Shown: one piece after another, positions 49,486 to 58,094 of the stretch
Layout of the letters: every line of letters starts with the position of its first letter
How positions within the stretch are numbered: position 1 is the stretch's first letter
DNA from: a virus
DNA length: 64,000 nt
Virus record (IMG/VR): IMGVR_UViG_3300033049_000013
Location: 23,217 to 87,216 of that record
Strand: one strand, 5' to 3'
The notes under the pieces: model-generated
The model's database searches: none
What the model saw: only the letters and a program-made list of their open reading frames with translations
Told to the model about the DNA's origin: nothing
Translations under genes and position numbers: made by a program

Positions 49486-50343
49486 TTATTTATCTTTTAC
49501 AATCCATTTATTTATAAATCCTATCCAACTTAGTAACAATATAAATCCTGCATACAAAGTAAAATGCATTACTATTGTATTCGTTAACATACTACCAAAT
49601 GTAGCTACGTAACTCTTTATACTATTAGTGGTACTCATTAAGAAAACAAGTACAAGTATTACAGAAGTAGATGATGCCAATACTTTTTTAAATCCTACAT
49701 ATTGTTCTATAGAATGTCTAATCGCTAGGAATGGATTGTTAGAATCTAGTCTATCAATCTCAACACTAAGGGCTACATTGTTATTAACTAACCTAGTATT
49801 ATCTTCTACTTGCTTTATGCTAGTATTAATACTAGTTTGATAGGCTACTTCTAATTCTTTAGACTCCTCTATCATAGTATCTTTCTGTGCCTTATCATTA
49901 ACTCTTTGATGTACTAAACTGTTTAAAGCTTTCTTTGCTCCTGTAAACTTATCCATTACTAAGTCTAGTTGACTAGTTAGCATTTTAGATTTACTCTCAA
50001 ATCTAGCTGCTTTCTTCTTAGCTTTAGTAGCTATACTCCTAGCAATTCTTAAGTCCTTACGATAAGGTTTAGTAATCTCATAAGTATCTAATTCTACTTC
50101 TACTTCCCTAATTTCAATAGTAGATGCAATAGTAGATTCACTAGCATTACTTAATTCGTATGTTAGTTGTTCAATTTGTAAGTGTAAACCATTAATAATC
50201 CCTTCTTGATTCTCCATCTCTCTACTTAAATTCCTATCGTATTCCCTTTCTCTATTTGCACATTCACGTTCTAAATCCTGAATAGTATTTCTTAGATCAT
50301 TTGCTTCTCCCATCTCTTCAAATATTAATTCTTGTTTATCCAC
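49486..50343 (-). CDS. Coiled-coil membrane protein (285 aa)
   Basis: Residues about 1-205 are charged coiled coil. Two hydrophobic segments follow (VILVLVFLMS at about 225-240, and LYAGFILLLSWIGF at about 258-275). It ends with a Lys-rich tail. It belongs to the set of membrane proteins around the amidase. It may help with lysis or anchor something at the membrane; no family is recognised. Confidence 0.5.
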   Translation of the reverse strand: MDKQELIFEEMGEANDLRNTIQDLERECANREREYDRNLSREMENQEGIINGLHLQIEQLTYELSNASESTIASTIEIREVEVELDTYEITKPYRKDLRIARSIATKAKKKAARFESKSKMLTSQLDLVMDKFTGAKKALNSLVHQRVNDKAQKDTMIEESKELEVAYQTSINTSIKQVEDNTRLVNNNVALSVEIDRLDSNNPFLAIRHSIEQYVGFKKVLASSTSVILVLVFLMSTTNSIKSYVATFGSMLTNTIVMHFTLYAGFILLLSWIGFINKWIVKDK

Positions 50344-50399
50344 TTTCTACTATTTATTTTAACAAATATAATACATCCATTGCTAATAGATAATTAATA

Positions 50400-50894
50400 T
50401 TACAGCGACATGATTGTAAGAGAAGCTACTAATGTAGCTATTACAGTACCTCCAATTATAAATAATGCTGTATTCCTTTTCTTTACTTTATGCTGTTTAC
50501 TTAATAAGGTTGAATACTTATTTAATGCTACAACGTTAACCTTATGTTGTAAGTCAATACTCTGTACCATTAACAAAGTCTGGTCTCTTTCCTCTTGTAA
50601 CTGGGTTTTTAAAGATATTATAACCAGTATATCTATACTTGCAGTTTGTTCATATGTCGATATAAGATCCCTTGCACTAAATAAACTAATCTCACAGGAA
50701 TTTAGTTCCGTTTCATAAGCTTTCCCATTAACAATTCTCTTGAGATTTTCTATATCATCTTCCATAGTATACACTACAGACAACTGTCCTTTATACATTA
50801 TTTTAGTGGGTGGAAAACTGTCCTGTATAGATTGCGTTCCGTATACTGTCCCACTTAGCATTAGTAAAATCAGTAAAGTCAATAATTTCTTCAT
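50400..50894 (-). CDS. Exported coiled-coil protein with C-terminal membrane anchor (164 aa)
   Basis: It begins with a signal peptide (KKLLTLLILLMLSGTVYG), continues with a helical domain, and ends in a transmembrane segment (TALFIIGGTVIATLVASLTIMSL is the region 142-164; Gly/Ile-rich). It overlaps the end of the spanin-like gene upstream by 92 bp in another frame, an arrangement seen for Rz/Rz1 pairs. No lipobox Cys was seen, so it is not a classical outer-membrane spanin. Confidence 0.55.
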   Translation of the reverse strand: MKKLLTLLILLMLSGTVYGTQSIQDSFPPTKIMYKGQLSVVYTMEDDIENLKRIVNGKAYETELNSCEISLFSARDLISTYEQTASIDILVIISLKTQLQEERDQTLLMVQSIDLQHKVNVVALNKYSTLLSKQHKVKKRNTALFIIGGTVIATLVASLTIMSL

Positions 50895-51201
50895 CTCTTT
50901 TATATTTTTGGTTTAAACGCTTTACTTCTAACTTCTTAAAGTTTTCTATTTTTTGTACTAACTTTATATGTTCACTATCTTTTATTAATAGTAGACTGTC
51001 ATACTCTTCAATATACGTTTGTTCTAGTTGACTAGACTTCTTATATAACAGATTTAAAGAATCTATCTTCCTTTGCCATATTAATACCTCAGTTACATCA
51101 GTTACACAGTCAGGTGTATTAGTCTTACTTATAAAATAAGTTGTTGTTACATTAATTAGAAATATTCCTATTAACAGGAAAGTTAATTTTGTTGGACTCA
51201 T
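50803..51201 (-). CDS. Spanin-like protein (Rz-type topology, 132 aa)
   Basis: One N-terminal transmembrane segment (LTFLLIGIFLINVTTTYF) is followed by a periplasmic coiled coil rich in Lys and Glu. That is the layout of inner-membrane spanins that disrupt the outer membrane. It lies next to the amidase region and overlaps the following exported protein by 92 bp. Sequence identity to known spanins cannot be judged here. Confidence 0.5.
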   Translation of the reverse strand: MSPTKLTFLLIGIFLINVTTTYFISKTNTPDCVTDVTEVLIWQRKIDSLNLLYKKSSQLEQTYIEEYDSLLLIKDSEHIKLVQKIENFKKLEVKRLNQKYKRDEEIIDFTDFTNAKWDSIRNAIYTGQFSTH

Positions 51202-51206
51202 ATTAT

Positions 51207-51821
51207 TTATTTTGGTAGAGTTATAATAAAATCTCCATATTTAGTATTAACTATGTTAGTTGGATTTACTAATACATCTTGTTCATTAGATGTATTCTTT
51301 AATTTCCAATTATCTGTATCTTCATCCTGTATTACTGGAAACCATTTTAATTTAAAGTTTCTATAAGGAGATGGCATAGCTCCTGCTTTATATGTGTTAT
51401 CCCAAGAATCTTTCATAATATAAGAATTATAATACTTTTCCTTTGTGGGTACTAATACTTCTGTATGAGTTAAATCATGTATTTTTTGTGTATCGTACAT
51501 AATAGAATCAACACGAGCATAAGCACCTTTTTCTACTAGAAAGTAATCAAACTCTTTAAAGGTATCTGCATTACGTCCCTTGAATAAATAAGTTGGTTCT
51601 ATCCATGGATTCTTAATACTTGTAGCAAATACCGTAAATGTAGACTCCTTATCAGATCTACCGAATATAATAACTACCCTTGCATGATTATCTTCTCGCA
51701 TAAAATGAGTAACAGCACCATCACCTTTATACTCTTTATGCTCCATCTCAGTAAATCCATACTCTTTAAATTCTACAACAAGTTCTTCTTGTGTGTAATC
51801 TATTAACTTTTTATTTTCCAT
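51207..51821 (-). CDS. Unknown protein in the lysis region (204 aa)
   Basis: Mixed alpha/beta protein with aromatic residues and no transmembrane segment or signal peptide. It overlaps the amidase gene by 11 bp and precedes the spanin-like gene by 5 bp, so it is part of the same cassette. I recognise no domain. Confidence 0.5.
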   Translation of the reverse strand: MENKKLIDYTQEELVVEFKEYGFTEMEHKEYKGDGAVTHFMREDNHARVVIIFGRSDKESTFTVFATSIKNPWIEPTYLFKGRNADTFKEFDYFLVEKGAYARVDSIMYDTQKIHDLTHTEVLVPTKEKYYNSYIMKDSWDNTYKAGAMPSPYRNFKLKWFPVIQDEDTDNWKLKNTSNEQDVLVNPTNIVNTKYGDFIITLPK

Positions 51822-52422
51822 ACTTTTTATTAACTCTTTCTATTCCATTAAATAATCTTTCTGCTAGTAAGTCTTGAAACGTATGATTCCAAATCAATTC
51901 GTAGTCCTTGGGATGGTCCATGAATCCACATTCTATTAGTATAAATGGACAATTAGTTTCAGTAAGTATAGTAAACCTAGCTTCTTTATCTTCATCCAAT
52001 TCATTAGTACCTTTACCTAACCTAGCTTTAATTGGTATGACATCCTTAAATGCTTCTATAAATTCTTTAGCTATGTAATCAGATTTAGTCTCTCCTGGGC
52101 TTGTAAATATCTCCCAACCTGTTCCACCGCCTGCATTAAAATGTACTGAAATACCATACGAATTTCGATTCTTACGGTATATATCATTTGCTCGTTTCAC
52201 CCGTTTTCTAAGAGATGTGTCCTCTAGTTCTGGAGATATATGGTAATACGGTAATCGAGCATAATCCATTCTCTGTATAGACTTATTAACTATCCATCTA
52301 TTCGCTACTCCTTCATACAATACTCCTTTATTCCAATCAGGACTTCGTTTGCCTCTAGTTTGATACTTACCATTTATAGTAGTACCATGCCCATTATCCC
52401 ATATCGTTGCTAATTTTTTCAT
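51811..52422 (-). CDS. N-acetylmuramoyl-L-alanine amidase (Amidase_3 type endolysin)
   Basis: 203 aa with the family's zinc site: NGHG (His12), YEG (Glu37), SVHFNAGG (His94), and the catalytic LIECGFMDH (Glu164). No signal peptide, so it needs the holin to reach peptidoglycan. It cuts the bond between muramic acid and the stem peptide. It overlaps both neighbours, which fits one translational unit. Confidence 0.88.
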   Translation of the reverse strand: MKKLATIWDNGHGTTINGKYQTRGKRSPDWNKGVLYEGVANRWIVNKSIQRMDYARLPYYHISPELEDTSLRKRVKRANDIYRKNRNSYGISVHFNAGGGTGWEIFTSPGETKSDYIAKEFIEAFKDVIPIKARLGKGTNELDEDKEARFTILTETNCPFILIECGFMDHPKDYELIWNHTFQDLLAERLFNGIERVNKKYGK

Positions 52423-52651
52423 TTATCAAATCTTTTTGCTCTTGAGTTAACTCCTTCTGTATATCTATTATTTGAATGTTCTCAAACTTACCATTACTAC
52501 TCTGTACTACTTTAGGTTCTACAGGATTTCTAGAGGTATTCCAGCCTGAATCCCAAAATAAGAAGCCATGTTCTTTAGCAACTTTAATAGTGACATCTGC
52601 ACCTAGTTCTTTAACTATGGAAGCTATGTCCATTATAATTAAATCTTTCAT
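52394..52651 (-). CDS. Small unknown protein (85 aa)
   Basis: Helical first part (MDIASIVKELGADVTIKVAKEHG) with a charged C-terminal helix. It overlaps the amidase start by 29 bp and the previous gene by 4 bp. An internal ATG seven codons in is a possible start. No family recognised. Confidence 0.45.
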   Translation of the reverse strand: MKDLIIMDIASIVKELGADVTIKVAKEHGFLFWDSGWNTSRNPVEPKVVQSSNGKFENIQIIDIQKELTQEQKDLINEKISNDMG

Positions 52652-53151
52652 TCTTTATCTATTTTACTGAAGTCTAATAAGTCTAATCTACCAGTGACTA
52701 GTGGATCATCTGTTTTGAATATTGTACCAAACTTAAATACACCAAAGTTAACACAACATTCTCCTGGTGATAAGTATTTAAAAGTAGCAGCTTCTAAGTC
52801 GCTTAATGAATTAAATACCTTACCGTCTATAATATGAGTTTGTGTACCTTTAAAGTAATTCCTGAGATTAATAGCAATACTTCCAGTATCTTTTAATGGT
52901 ACAGTAGTTTCTAAAAACCAGAATATATTCCTTTCTCTATGCCAATATAATACGTAGTGAATATTATCTACACTCCTTGAGAAATACTCTATATGCTTAA
53001 AGAATCCGAAGTTCTCTGTAGTAATATACTTTATTCCTAAACGTTCTATAACCTCTCTAGTTAACTGCTTTCTCTTTAACCTATCTTTATTATCCTTCCA
53101 ATACTCCTTAAGATGTCTTTTTAATCCTTTCTCTGTCTCTATCTTGGTCAT
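52648..53151 (-). CDS. Unknown protein (167 aa)
   Basis: A basic helical N-terminus (KRHLKEYWKDNKDRLKRKQLTREV) is followed by a beta-rich aromatic domain. It overlaps the zincin gene by 44 bp and the next gene by 4 bp. No recognisable motif. Confidence 0.45.
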   Translation of the reverse strand: MTKIETEKGLKRHLKEYWKDNKDRLKRKQLTREVIERLGIKYITTENFGFFKHIEYFSRSVDNIHYVLYWHRERNIFWFLETTVPLKDTGSIAINLRNYFKGTQTHIIDGKVFNSLSDLEAATFKYLSPGECCVNFGVFKFGTIFKTDDPLVTGRLDLLDFSKIDKE

Positions 53152-53515
53152 TCATAAATGTTTTACAAATAGTATATAAGTGACTCACTAAATAAGTCAA
53201 TGGTTCTTGATTCTTAGGGTCAACACGACTACCAATACTATCTAAAATATCTATAGCTATATGTACCACTTCATGTGCCAAGGTTGCTTCCTCTTCTATC
53301 TTATTATTACCTTTTCGTAGGAATATAAAGGCACGTCTTCCTGGTGCGTTTGTAGCCAATCCTAGTGATGATTCCTTATCCCATTCCAAGTCACCTTTAA
53401 AATCCTTATTAACCTGCTTTATAATCTTAGGCATAGTTTTACCGTAATAAAAATAAAAGTCAAAGTCATACGGTGCTACTTTTTGATTAAACTTAGTTAC
53501 TTTCCATTTCTTCAT
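53108..53515 (-). CDS. Small zinc metalloprotease-like protein (135 aa)
   Basis: The zincin motif HEVVH is at 81-85, with a possible third ligand Glu104 in the downstream helix (EPLTYLVSHLY). Size and layout match short phage zincins found in many tailed phages, whose targets are mostly unknown. It overlaps the downstream gene by 44 bp and the upstream one by one base. Confidence 0.65.
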   Translation of the reverse strand: MKKWKVTKFNQKVAPYDFDFYFYYGKTMPKIIKQVNKDFKGDLEWDKESSLGLATNAPGRRAFIFLRKGNNKIEEEATLAHEVVHIAIDILDSIGSRVDPKNQEPLTYLVSHLYTICKTFMNDQDRDRERIKKTS

Positions 53516-54069
53516 TATGCTGTATCTTTAATAAGACTATTATCCACATGTAATCCTACATTCTTTAATACATTCTTTAACTCATTATAGTTCAATAAAA
53601 CTCCATTAAATAATAATTCACTTTCACCAACTCTTCTCATGTATTCTCTTGGGTCTTTCACTTCAATATCTAATGTACTAATAGTAGTAATCTTCTGTAA
53701 GGTCTCAAACTGTATATAAAACTCCTTATACTTGTACACTTCATATTTCTTAAGTACATTAGTATTTAACTTAGCTTTTACTTCATGTGTGAAATAAGGT
53801 TTGAATCCCAATTCCTCTATGTCAGCCCTATCTAATATCTTTACTCGTAATTCTGCCAATGAACGTCGTACAAATAGTCTATCAAAATCTGCTGGACACA
53901 TAGTCTTAGATAGAAAACCTTCTTTATCATATATTTCATATGCTTCCTTTGACATAAAATCTTTTGGATTACCTGCCCAAGCATCTCCACCTTCATTATT
54001 CCATTTAACTTGATACACGAAACCAATATGAAATTCTTCAATAGAAGGTGTATAGTAAATTTTACTCAT
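53515..54069 (-). CDS. Unknown protein, likely paralogue of the 164-aa protein at 56023
   Basis: 184 aa. Shared features with the 56023-56517 product: an opening E-x-F-x-IG-x-VY, a middle motif VKILDRADIEELGF, and an end FNGVLLNYNELKNVLKNVGL. No known domain. The pair may have arisen by duplication within this block. A hairpin precedes it. Confidence 0.5.
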   Translation of the reverse strand: MSKIYYTPSIEEFHIGFVYQVKWNNEGGDAWAGNPKDFMSKEAYEIYDKEGFLSKTMCPADFDRLFVRRSLAELRVKILDRADIEELGFKPYFTHEVKAKLNTNVLKKYEVYKYKEFYIQFETLQKITTISTLDIEVKDPREYMRRVGESELLFNGVLLNYNELKNVLKNVGLHVDNSLIKDTA

Positions 54070-54089
54070 TATTGCTATTAATTTATAAT

Positions 54090-54119
54090 AGTAAAGCCAA
54101 CATTACTGCTGGCTTTACT
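54090..54119 (-). terminator. Hairpin after the tail-collar gene
   Basis: AGTAAAGCCA pairs perfectly with TGGCTTTACT (10 bp, 10-base loop) in the 74-bp gap. There is no long T-run on the minus strand, so it is a weak terminator or an mRNA end protector. Confidence 0.55.
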
Positions 54120-54143
54120 ACTTTGTTTGTTAAGTTATTTGTT

Positions 54144-54632
54144 TTATACGCCTGTGTAGATAATATAATTAGCTGTACCAAATGACGGTGTAATATCTAT
54201 AGCTTGTCCACTACCTACTGTAGCTATAGAGTTACTACTCATAGAAGCATTAGGAGATGTTCCACTTGAGTATTCATTATCGAATGACCCTGTATTGGCT
54301 AGTATACTACTCTCAGGGTCATTAGTATTACCTGCTATAGTAGTTACATTAAGTGCATGGTTATGTGCTGGTAATTGACTTACAGATAAGTTAATTGAAT
54401 CAGCTCCACCTGTAGTACCTAAAGTTTTCTGCATTACAGTTTTACCATTATAATCAGGTAAGTTAAACATACCACTGTTTTGTTGATTTACAGTATAGAC
54501 ATCGCCTACTACACTATATACATTCGCATGACGAATCTTATCTAAAGATTGTCCATCACATTTTACCCAAAACATTGGGATATTATCACTTGGATATAGC
54601 ACTATTTGTCCTACTAAAAAATTGCAATTCAT
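54144..54632 (-). CDS. Phage tail-collar domain protein (microcystin-dependent-protein-like)
   Basis: 162 aa. GQIVLYPSDNIPMFWVKCDGQ at residues 8-28 (here the pattern G-x-I...P-x-x-W-x-x-CDGQ), then FNLPDYNGKTVMQ, the QLPAHNHAL motif and the terminal YIIYTGV are hallmarks of the Tail_Collar family. Such proteins form trimeric fibre tips or collars. It lies outside the main appendage cluster, with nuclease and lysis genes around it. Confidence 0.85.
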   Translation of the reverse strand: MNCNFLVGQIVLYPSDNIPMFWVKCDGQSLDKIRHANVYSVVGDVYTVNQQNSGMFNLPDYNGKTVMQKTLGTTGGADSINLSVSQLPAHNHALNVTTIAGNTNDPESSILANTGSFDNEYSSGTSPNASMSSNSIATVGSGQAIDITPSFGTANYIIYTGV

Positions 54633-54662
54633 ATTAATTGTATTTAAGTTGTGTTTAAGTTA

Positions 54663-55355
54663 TTAAATTGAGTTTATAAACTCATGTAGTTTTTTATTCC
54701 AATTTGCATCATCTAATGCATTATGTTCATTATCTTGTTTAGGATATTTGTCACACGCTTTAATTCTATCTAATAGTTCATCTGAAGAGGGTGACATCAT
54801 ATACATCCAAACTTCCCCAGTAATTGTGTTAACGTGTGTATAATCTAATGTATCTACCTTAGCATCTAATAACTGTTTCAAATCAATACAGTACATCGGA
54901 AACTCTTTAGGTAAATCAATCATCCTTCCGAATAGCCAACAGAATACAACCCAATCATAGTCAGCATAGTAGCCATAGAAGTGAATAGGTCCTAATTTTT
55001 TAAGCCTAGGAAACCTCTTGTCTATACCTACTTTGGCTATAAACTCAATTATTTTATCTGCTATCTGATTGTTAGTTAAGCCTACGTTTATACAGTAAGT
55101 ATCAGCGTTACCTAGTATTAATTCCCTAAAGCCTTCTTTGGTAAATGTAGTTTCTTTATAGGTATCTCTAAAGATACTGTGTAAGACGTTATCCTTAAGC
55201 CAATCATTGTCCCATGCTGCATCAATATCAAACTCTGAAGATATAAGGTAAAGTTCAGAACCATCTTCTGTTACTATACCAATCGAGATAAGTTCTATTG
55301 TATTAATCCCATCTTTCTTATACTCGTGAAACTCTGTATCTATATAATAATTCAT
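54663..55355 (-). CDS. DEDD-family 3'-5' exonuclease (exoribonuclease-like)
   Basis: 230 aa. YIDTEF (Asp6, Glu8), YADYDW (Asp132 or Asp134) and EHNALDDA (His211, Asp215/216) are the three DEDDh motifs, in the order found in the Rv2179c-like exoribonucleases. It would trim 3' ends of RNA or DNA; the substrate cannot be told. The gene stands alone with about 25-30 bp on each side. Confidence 0.75.
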   Translation of the reverse strand: MNYYIDTEFHEYKKDGINTIELISIGIVTEDGSELYLISSEFDIDAAWDNDWLKDNVLHSIFRDTYKETTFTKEGFRELILGNADTYCINVGLTNNQIADKIIEFIAKVGIDKRFPRLKKLGPIHFYGYYADYDWVVFCWLFGRMIDLPKEFPMYCIDLKQLLDAKVDTLDYTHVNTITGEVWMYMMSPSSDELLDRIKACDKYPKQDNEHNALDDANWNKKLHEFINSI

Positions 55356-55378
55356 TCCGTAAATTTTATATCTTCGTA

Positions 55379-56023
55379 CTACTTAATATAAGTATTCTCT
55401 ACTTCCCTATCTTTTCTATCAAATCTACGTTTCATTATCCACATCTGAGCTTCTTCTAATTTAGTAACTACTATAGATGTCTCACGACAAGGTACTTCCA
55501 TTTGTAGTTGCTTCATATTATGGATAAGCATATTAAGTAAACATTCTGTAGTAATACCATCTTGTGCTGGTCTAACTTGTTCTACATCAATAGATGCTAT
55601 GTAAGCATTCTCAGGTAAGTTATCTTTTATTAACTTTGTAGCATTAGCTCCTAGTACTTGCTTGTACGTAGCTCGTATAGCTTTAATACCCTCATCCATA
55701 ATACTTAGCTGGTAATACTCAGTACCTTTAACTAGAGTAGCATGTACCTTCTGAATCTTCTCTGACTCTAACTCAAAGGATTCAATTACCTCTCTATCAG
55801 CATTCTTATAATTCCATTGTTTAGGTGTACCTTCTTTATCGTACTCTAATTCTAGAATAGCAATAGGATAATCAGTCTTAGTACCTTTAACAAAGTTTAT
55901 AGCTAAACCTTCCTTATCTACTAATACTAATCCTTTACCTTTTTCTACTTTAAAGGTTGGTAGTACATAACTTGCACCATTCTTTACTATTCCGAATGTT
56001 CCGTTAGGATCTATTTTATTCAT
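55379..56023 (-). CDS. Protein with an Acb2/Tad1-like C-terminal helical hairpin (214 aa)
   Basis: The N-terminal about 150 residues are a mixed domain of unknown type. The C-terminus (about 155-203) is two helices with CRETSIVVTKLEEAQMW at 179-195. This matches the R-E-x-S-L-A-x-T-K-L-E-E-A-x-M-W signature I know from the Acb2/Tad1 hairpin family, whose members sequester cyclic nucleotide signals of CBASS and Thoeris defence. The domain also occurs in proteins with no shown defence role, so function is uncertain. It overlaps the upstream gene by one base. Confidence 0.6.
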   Translation of the reverse strand: MNKIDPNGTFGIVKNGASYVLPTFKVEKGKGLVLVDKEGLAINFVKGTKTDYPIAILELEYDKEGTPKQWNYKNADREVIESFELESEKIQKVHATLVKGTEYYQLSIMDEGIKAIRATYKQVLGANATKLIKDNLPENAYIASIDVEQVRPAQDGITTECLLNMLIHNMKQLQMEVPCRETSIVVTKLEEAQMWIMKRRFDRKDREVENTYIK

Positions 56024-56517
56024 TATACTCGTTCTTTAAATTTATTTTTACGTGTCTCATTATATAAAATACCTACTTGCATTAGGAGTCTTTTTAATTC
56101 CATTATGTCAAGTACCTGTCCAGTAAATAGTTTATCTAAGTCTGAAGAATCACTTCTACTTAATTCTTCATAAATATCCACTCTACCAGAGTCTTTATAG
56201 AACAAGATATAAAACTTACCATACTTTAGTATTTGGCTATCTCCTGATTCCACAAATCCTATCTCATCTTTTTTAGCATCTATAAATCCAAAAGATTTAA
56301 TATCTTCTACATCTAAATGCTTTATCTTATAAAACGGTTTCCTATCCTCAAATCTTTTTAAATTTATTAATACTTCTAAAAAATGATAGTGATTACCTGT
56401 AAGCGTAAAATGCGCTTCAGAGAGAATGGATGCTCGCCAATTGCCAACATCCCCTATTCTCTGATTATATACACTACCAATAAAGAAATCTTCTAACTTG
56501 GCTCTATAGTAACTCAT
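56023..56517 (-). CDS. Unknown protein, likely paralogue of the 184-aa protein at 53515
   Basis: 164 aa. It opens YYRAKLEDFFIGSVY, has YKIKHLDVEDIKSFGF in the middle and FTGQVLDIMELKRLLMQVGI near the end, each with a counterpart in the 53515-54069 product. No known domain. One-base overlaps with both neighbours show tight coupling. Confidence 0.5.
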   Translation of the reverse strand: MSYYRAKLEDFFIGSVYNQRIGDVGNWRASILSEAHFTLTGNHYHFLEVLINLKRFEDRKPFYKIKHLDVEDIKSFGFIDAKKDEIGFVESGDSQILKYGKFYILFYKDSGRVDIYEELSRSDSSDLDKLFTGQVLDIMELKRLLMQVGILYNETRKNKFKERV

Positions 56518-57236
56518 TATTTATTATTTTGATATACTTGGTAAGCTGATGTAGTTCCTAAGAATGATTCAGGATTCTTTATAAGTCCTTCAATTAAACT
56601 GTGATGAATCTTAACATAACCTTCCCAGTTGTTGATTCTAAATTGCTCAGGATTCTTAATGAAATCTCTTTTTTGCTTATTAATATAAAATCTCTTATCC
56701 GCAAACATGAAATGTTCTAAATGAATAATATCTCCTACACTTAATACCTTATAGTTTGAAGCTAAGGAAATAGCTGTCTTTCTTAACTCGTTATGGTCTT
56801 TCTCTAATTCCATAGTAACTAAAGGTGACATTGCTACAATTACTCCAGTGAACACAAATGGTAATGGATTATCCATCCAGTTCGCAGGATTAGAATTATG
56901 CATTCTACCATCTACTTGACTAATCCAAGCATCATACGTAACTGACTTATCGGCGTACTCTACTACATCCTTAATATAATTTTCTTTATGCAATCGAATG
57001 ATAACATTTCTACCAGTTAACTGAAAGTCATTAAAGAATGGATCAATGATGTTACAAGTCTCACTGTTATATGTATCAATAGCCAATTGCTTAGTTACTG
57101 TTCTTTCCTTAGCTATCTCTGCTAGCTTTGTAGCATTAGCTCCGTTAGGATTCTTTAAGATATTAGCTTGTGCATTAGTCATTGCTTTAGATGCACCTGT
57201 TATCTTCGTATTAATTAATGGTTTCTTAATAGCCAT
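56517..57236 (-). CDS. Possible GroES-like co-chaperonin with an N-terminal extension (239 aa)
   Basis: After a 70-residue helical extension the sequence follows the GroES pattern: RNVIIRLHKE (76-85, like the first strand), a variable stretch of about 40 residues where the mobile loop would be, FTGVIVAMSP (129-138, like G-x-V-x-A-V-G), LSVGDIIHLE (165-174, like V-K-x-G-D-x-V) and GYVKIHHSLIEGLI (206-219, like the last strand). Identity is low, so this is a hypothesis. It gains weight because this phage encodes GroEL. T4 gp31 and other divergent phage co-chaperonins show that low identity is normal. Confidence 0.5.
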   Translation of the reverse strand: MAIKKPLINTKITGASKAMTNAQANILKNPNGANATKLAEIAKERTVTKQLAIDTYNSETCNIIDPFFNDFQLTGRNVIIRLHKENYIKDVVEYADKSVTYDAWISQVDGRMHNSNPANWMDNPLPFVFTGVIVAMSPLVTMELEKDHNELRKTAISLASNYKVLSVGDIIHLEHFMFADKRFYINKQKRDFIKNPEQFRINNWEGYVKIHHSLIEGLIKNPESFLGTTSAYQVYQNNK

Positions 57237-57244
57237 AATGTACT

Positions 57245-57481
57245 TTATTTTTTAAAATTGTTTTTAAATTCTTCTAGTTGTTTTTTCTCTTCCTCTGTAC
57301 ATCTCTTACTCATTAAAGTAAAAGAACCCAATTTAGGAAATAGTACAGAAGGATAATTAAGTTCCTTCATCTGGAGTCGCATAAACGCAGTAGCATTATA
57401 TAATACCGCTTTTACAGCTTCTTCTTTACTATTAGTAGCCAATGCTACTCTTTCTATTACAGGCTTTAATTTACTATCCAT
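57245..57481 (-). CDS. IHF/HU-like small protein (78 aa)
   Basis: Helical N-terminus (KPVIERVALATNSKEEAVKAVLYNATAFMRLQM; residues about 6-38) followed by FPKLGSFTL (48-56), which fits the start of the IHF/HU fold (I-x-G-F-G-x-F position). It is short and lacks a clear DNA-binding arm. Crassvirales often encode IHF-like subunits. It overlaps the upstream gene by 8 bp. Confidence 0.5.
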   Translation of the reverse strand: MDSKLKPVIERVALATNSKEEAVKAVLYNATAFMRLQMKELNYPSVLFPKLGSFTLMSKRCTEEEKKQLEEFKNNFKK

Positions 57482-58064
57482 TCTCTGCTATAAAACATTT
57501 AAATAAGTAATCAAACGTAGCAAATCCTTTGTTCTTTAATTGTCGCTTGATTATATGTCTAACTCTTTGGAAGTTAGCGTTAGGAACAATAAGTCTATCT
57601 TCTATCTCTACTAAGTATCCTTTATCTCTAAGTCTCTTTACAGATTGGTAGATAGAGTTAGCTGTTCTAATATTCTTACCATCACTCAACTCATCAGCAA
57701 TATCAGTTAGCTTACCATCCTTAGAATCAATAGGTAAACTAAAATCTAAATCCTTAGCCATAATTGCAGCTAAAACTAATAACTGTGTAGCAGCAATAGT
57801 ATCCTTAGCTATAATATTATTAATAGTACAAAATAAGTAATAGAATGTAAATTCGTCTACAGTGTTGTTAGGCTTAACTATAGCCTCGTTTGTCTCAGGG
57901 TCATAAGCAGTCTCTTCAACTTCTCCAAAACAAATCACATTAACGTTGTTACTTACCTTATGGTCTTTATGATATTTAACTAGCCATTTCTTCTCTACAG
58001 AGTCAGTGGTATTTTCCTCTAATACTGTCTTTAGTTTCTCATTAGTAATTGTATTTTCTTTCAT
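57474..58064 (-). CDS. Winged-helix-like protein, first gene of the leftward block (196 aa)
   Basis: An acidic N-terminus leads to a helical segment (DTIAATQLLVLAAIMAKDLDF) and then a wHTH-like part: LTDIADELSDGKNIRTANSIYQSVKRLRDKGYLVEIEDRLIV (about 118-160), the usual recognition-helix and wing layout of RepA-like or MarR-like domains. Likely a regulator or replication-linked DNA-binding protein. A promoter-like -7 box lies 23-30 bp upstream. Confidence 0.6.
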   Translation of the reverse strand: MKENTITNEKLKTVLEENTTDSVEKKWLVKYHKDHKVSNNVNVICFGEVEETAYDPETNEAIVKPNNTVDEFTFYYLFCTINNIIAKDTIAATQLLVLAAIMAKDLDFSLPIDSKDGKLTDIADELSDGKNIRTANSIYQSVKRLRDKGYLVEIEDRLIVPNANFQRVRHIIKRQLKNKGFATFDYLFKCFIAENG

Positions 58065-58086
58065 CTTTTTCCCTTTTAGTGTACTA

Positions 58087-58094
58087 CAAAGATA
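58087..58094 (-). promoter_or_regulatory. Bacteroidota-type -7 promoter box for the leftward genes
   Basis: On the minus strand the octamer TATCTTTG fits the TAnnTTTG consensus recognised by the Bacteroidota primary sigma factor. Transcription would begin near 58080, giving a leader of about 16 bases before the ATG at 58064. The -33 TTTG box is only weakly matched (GGTT). Confidence 0.6.
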
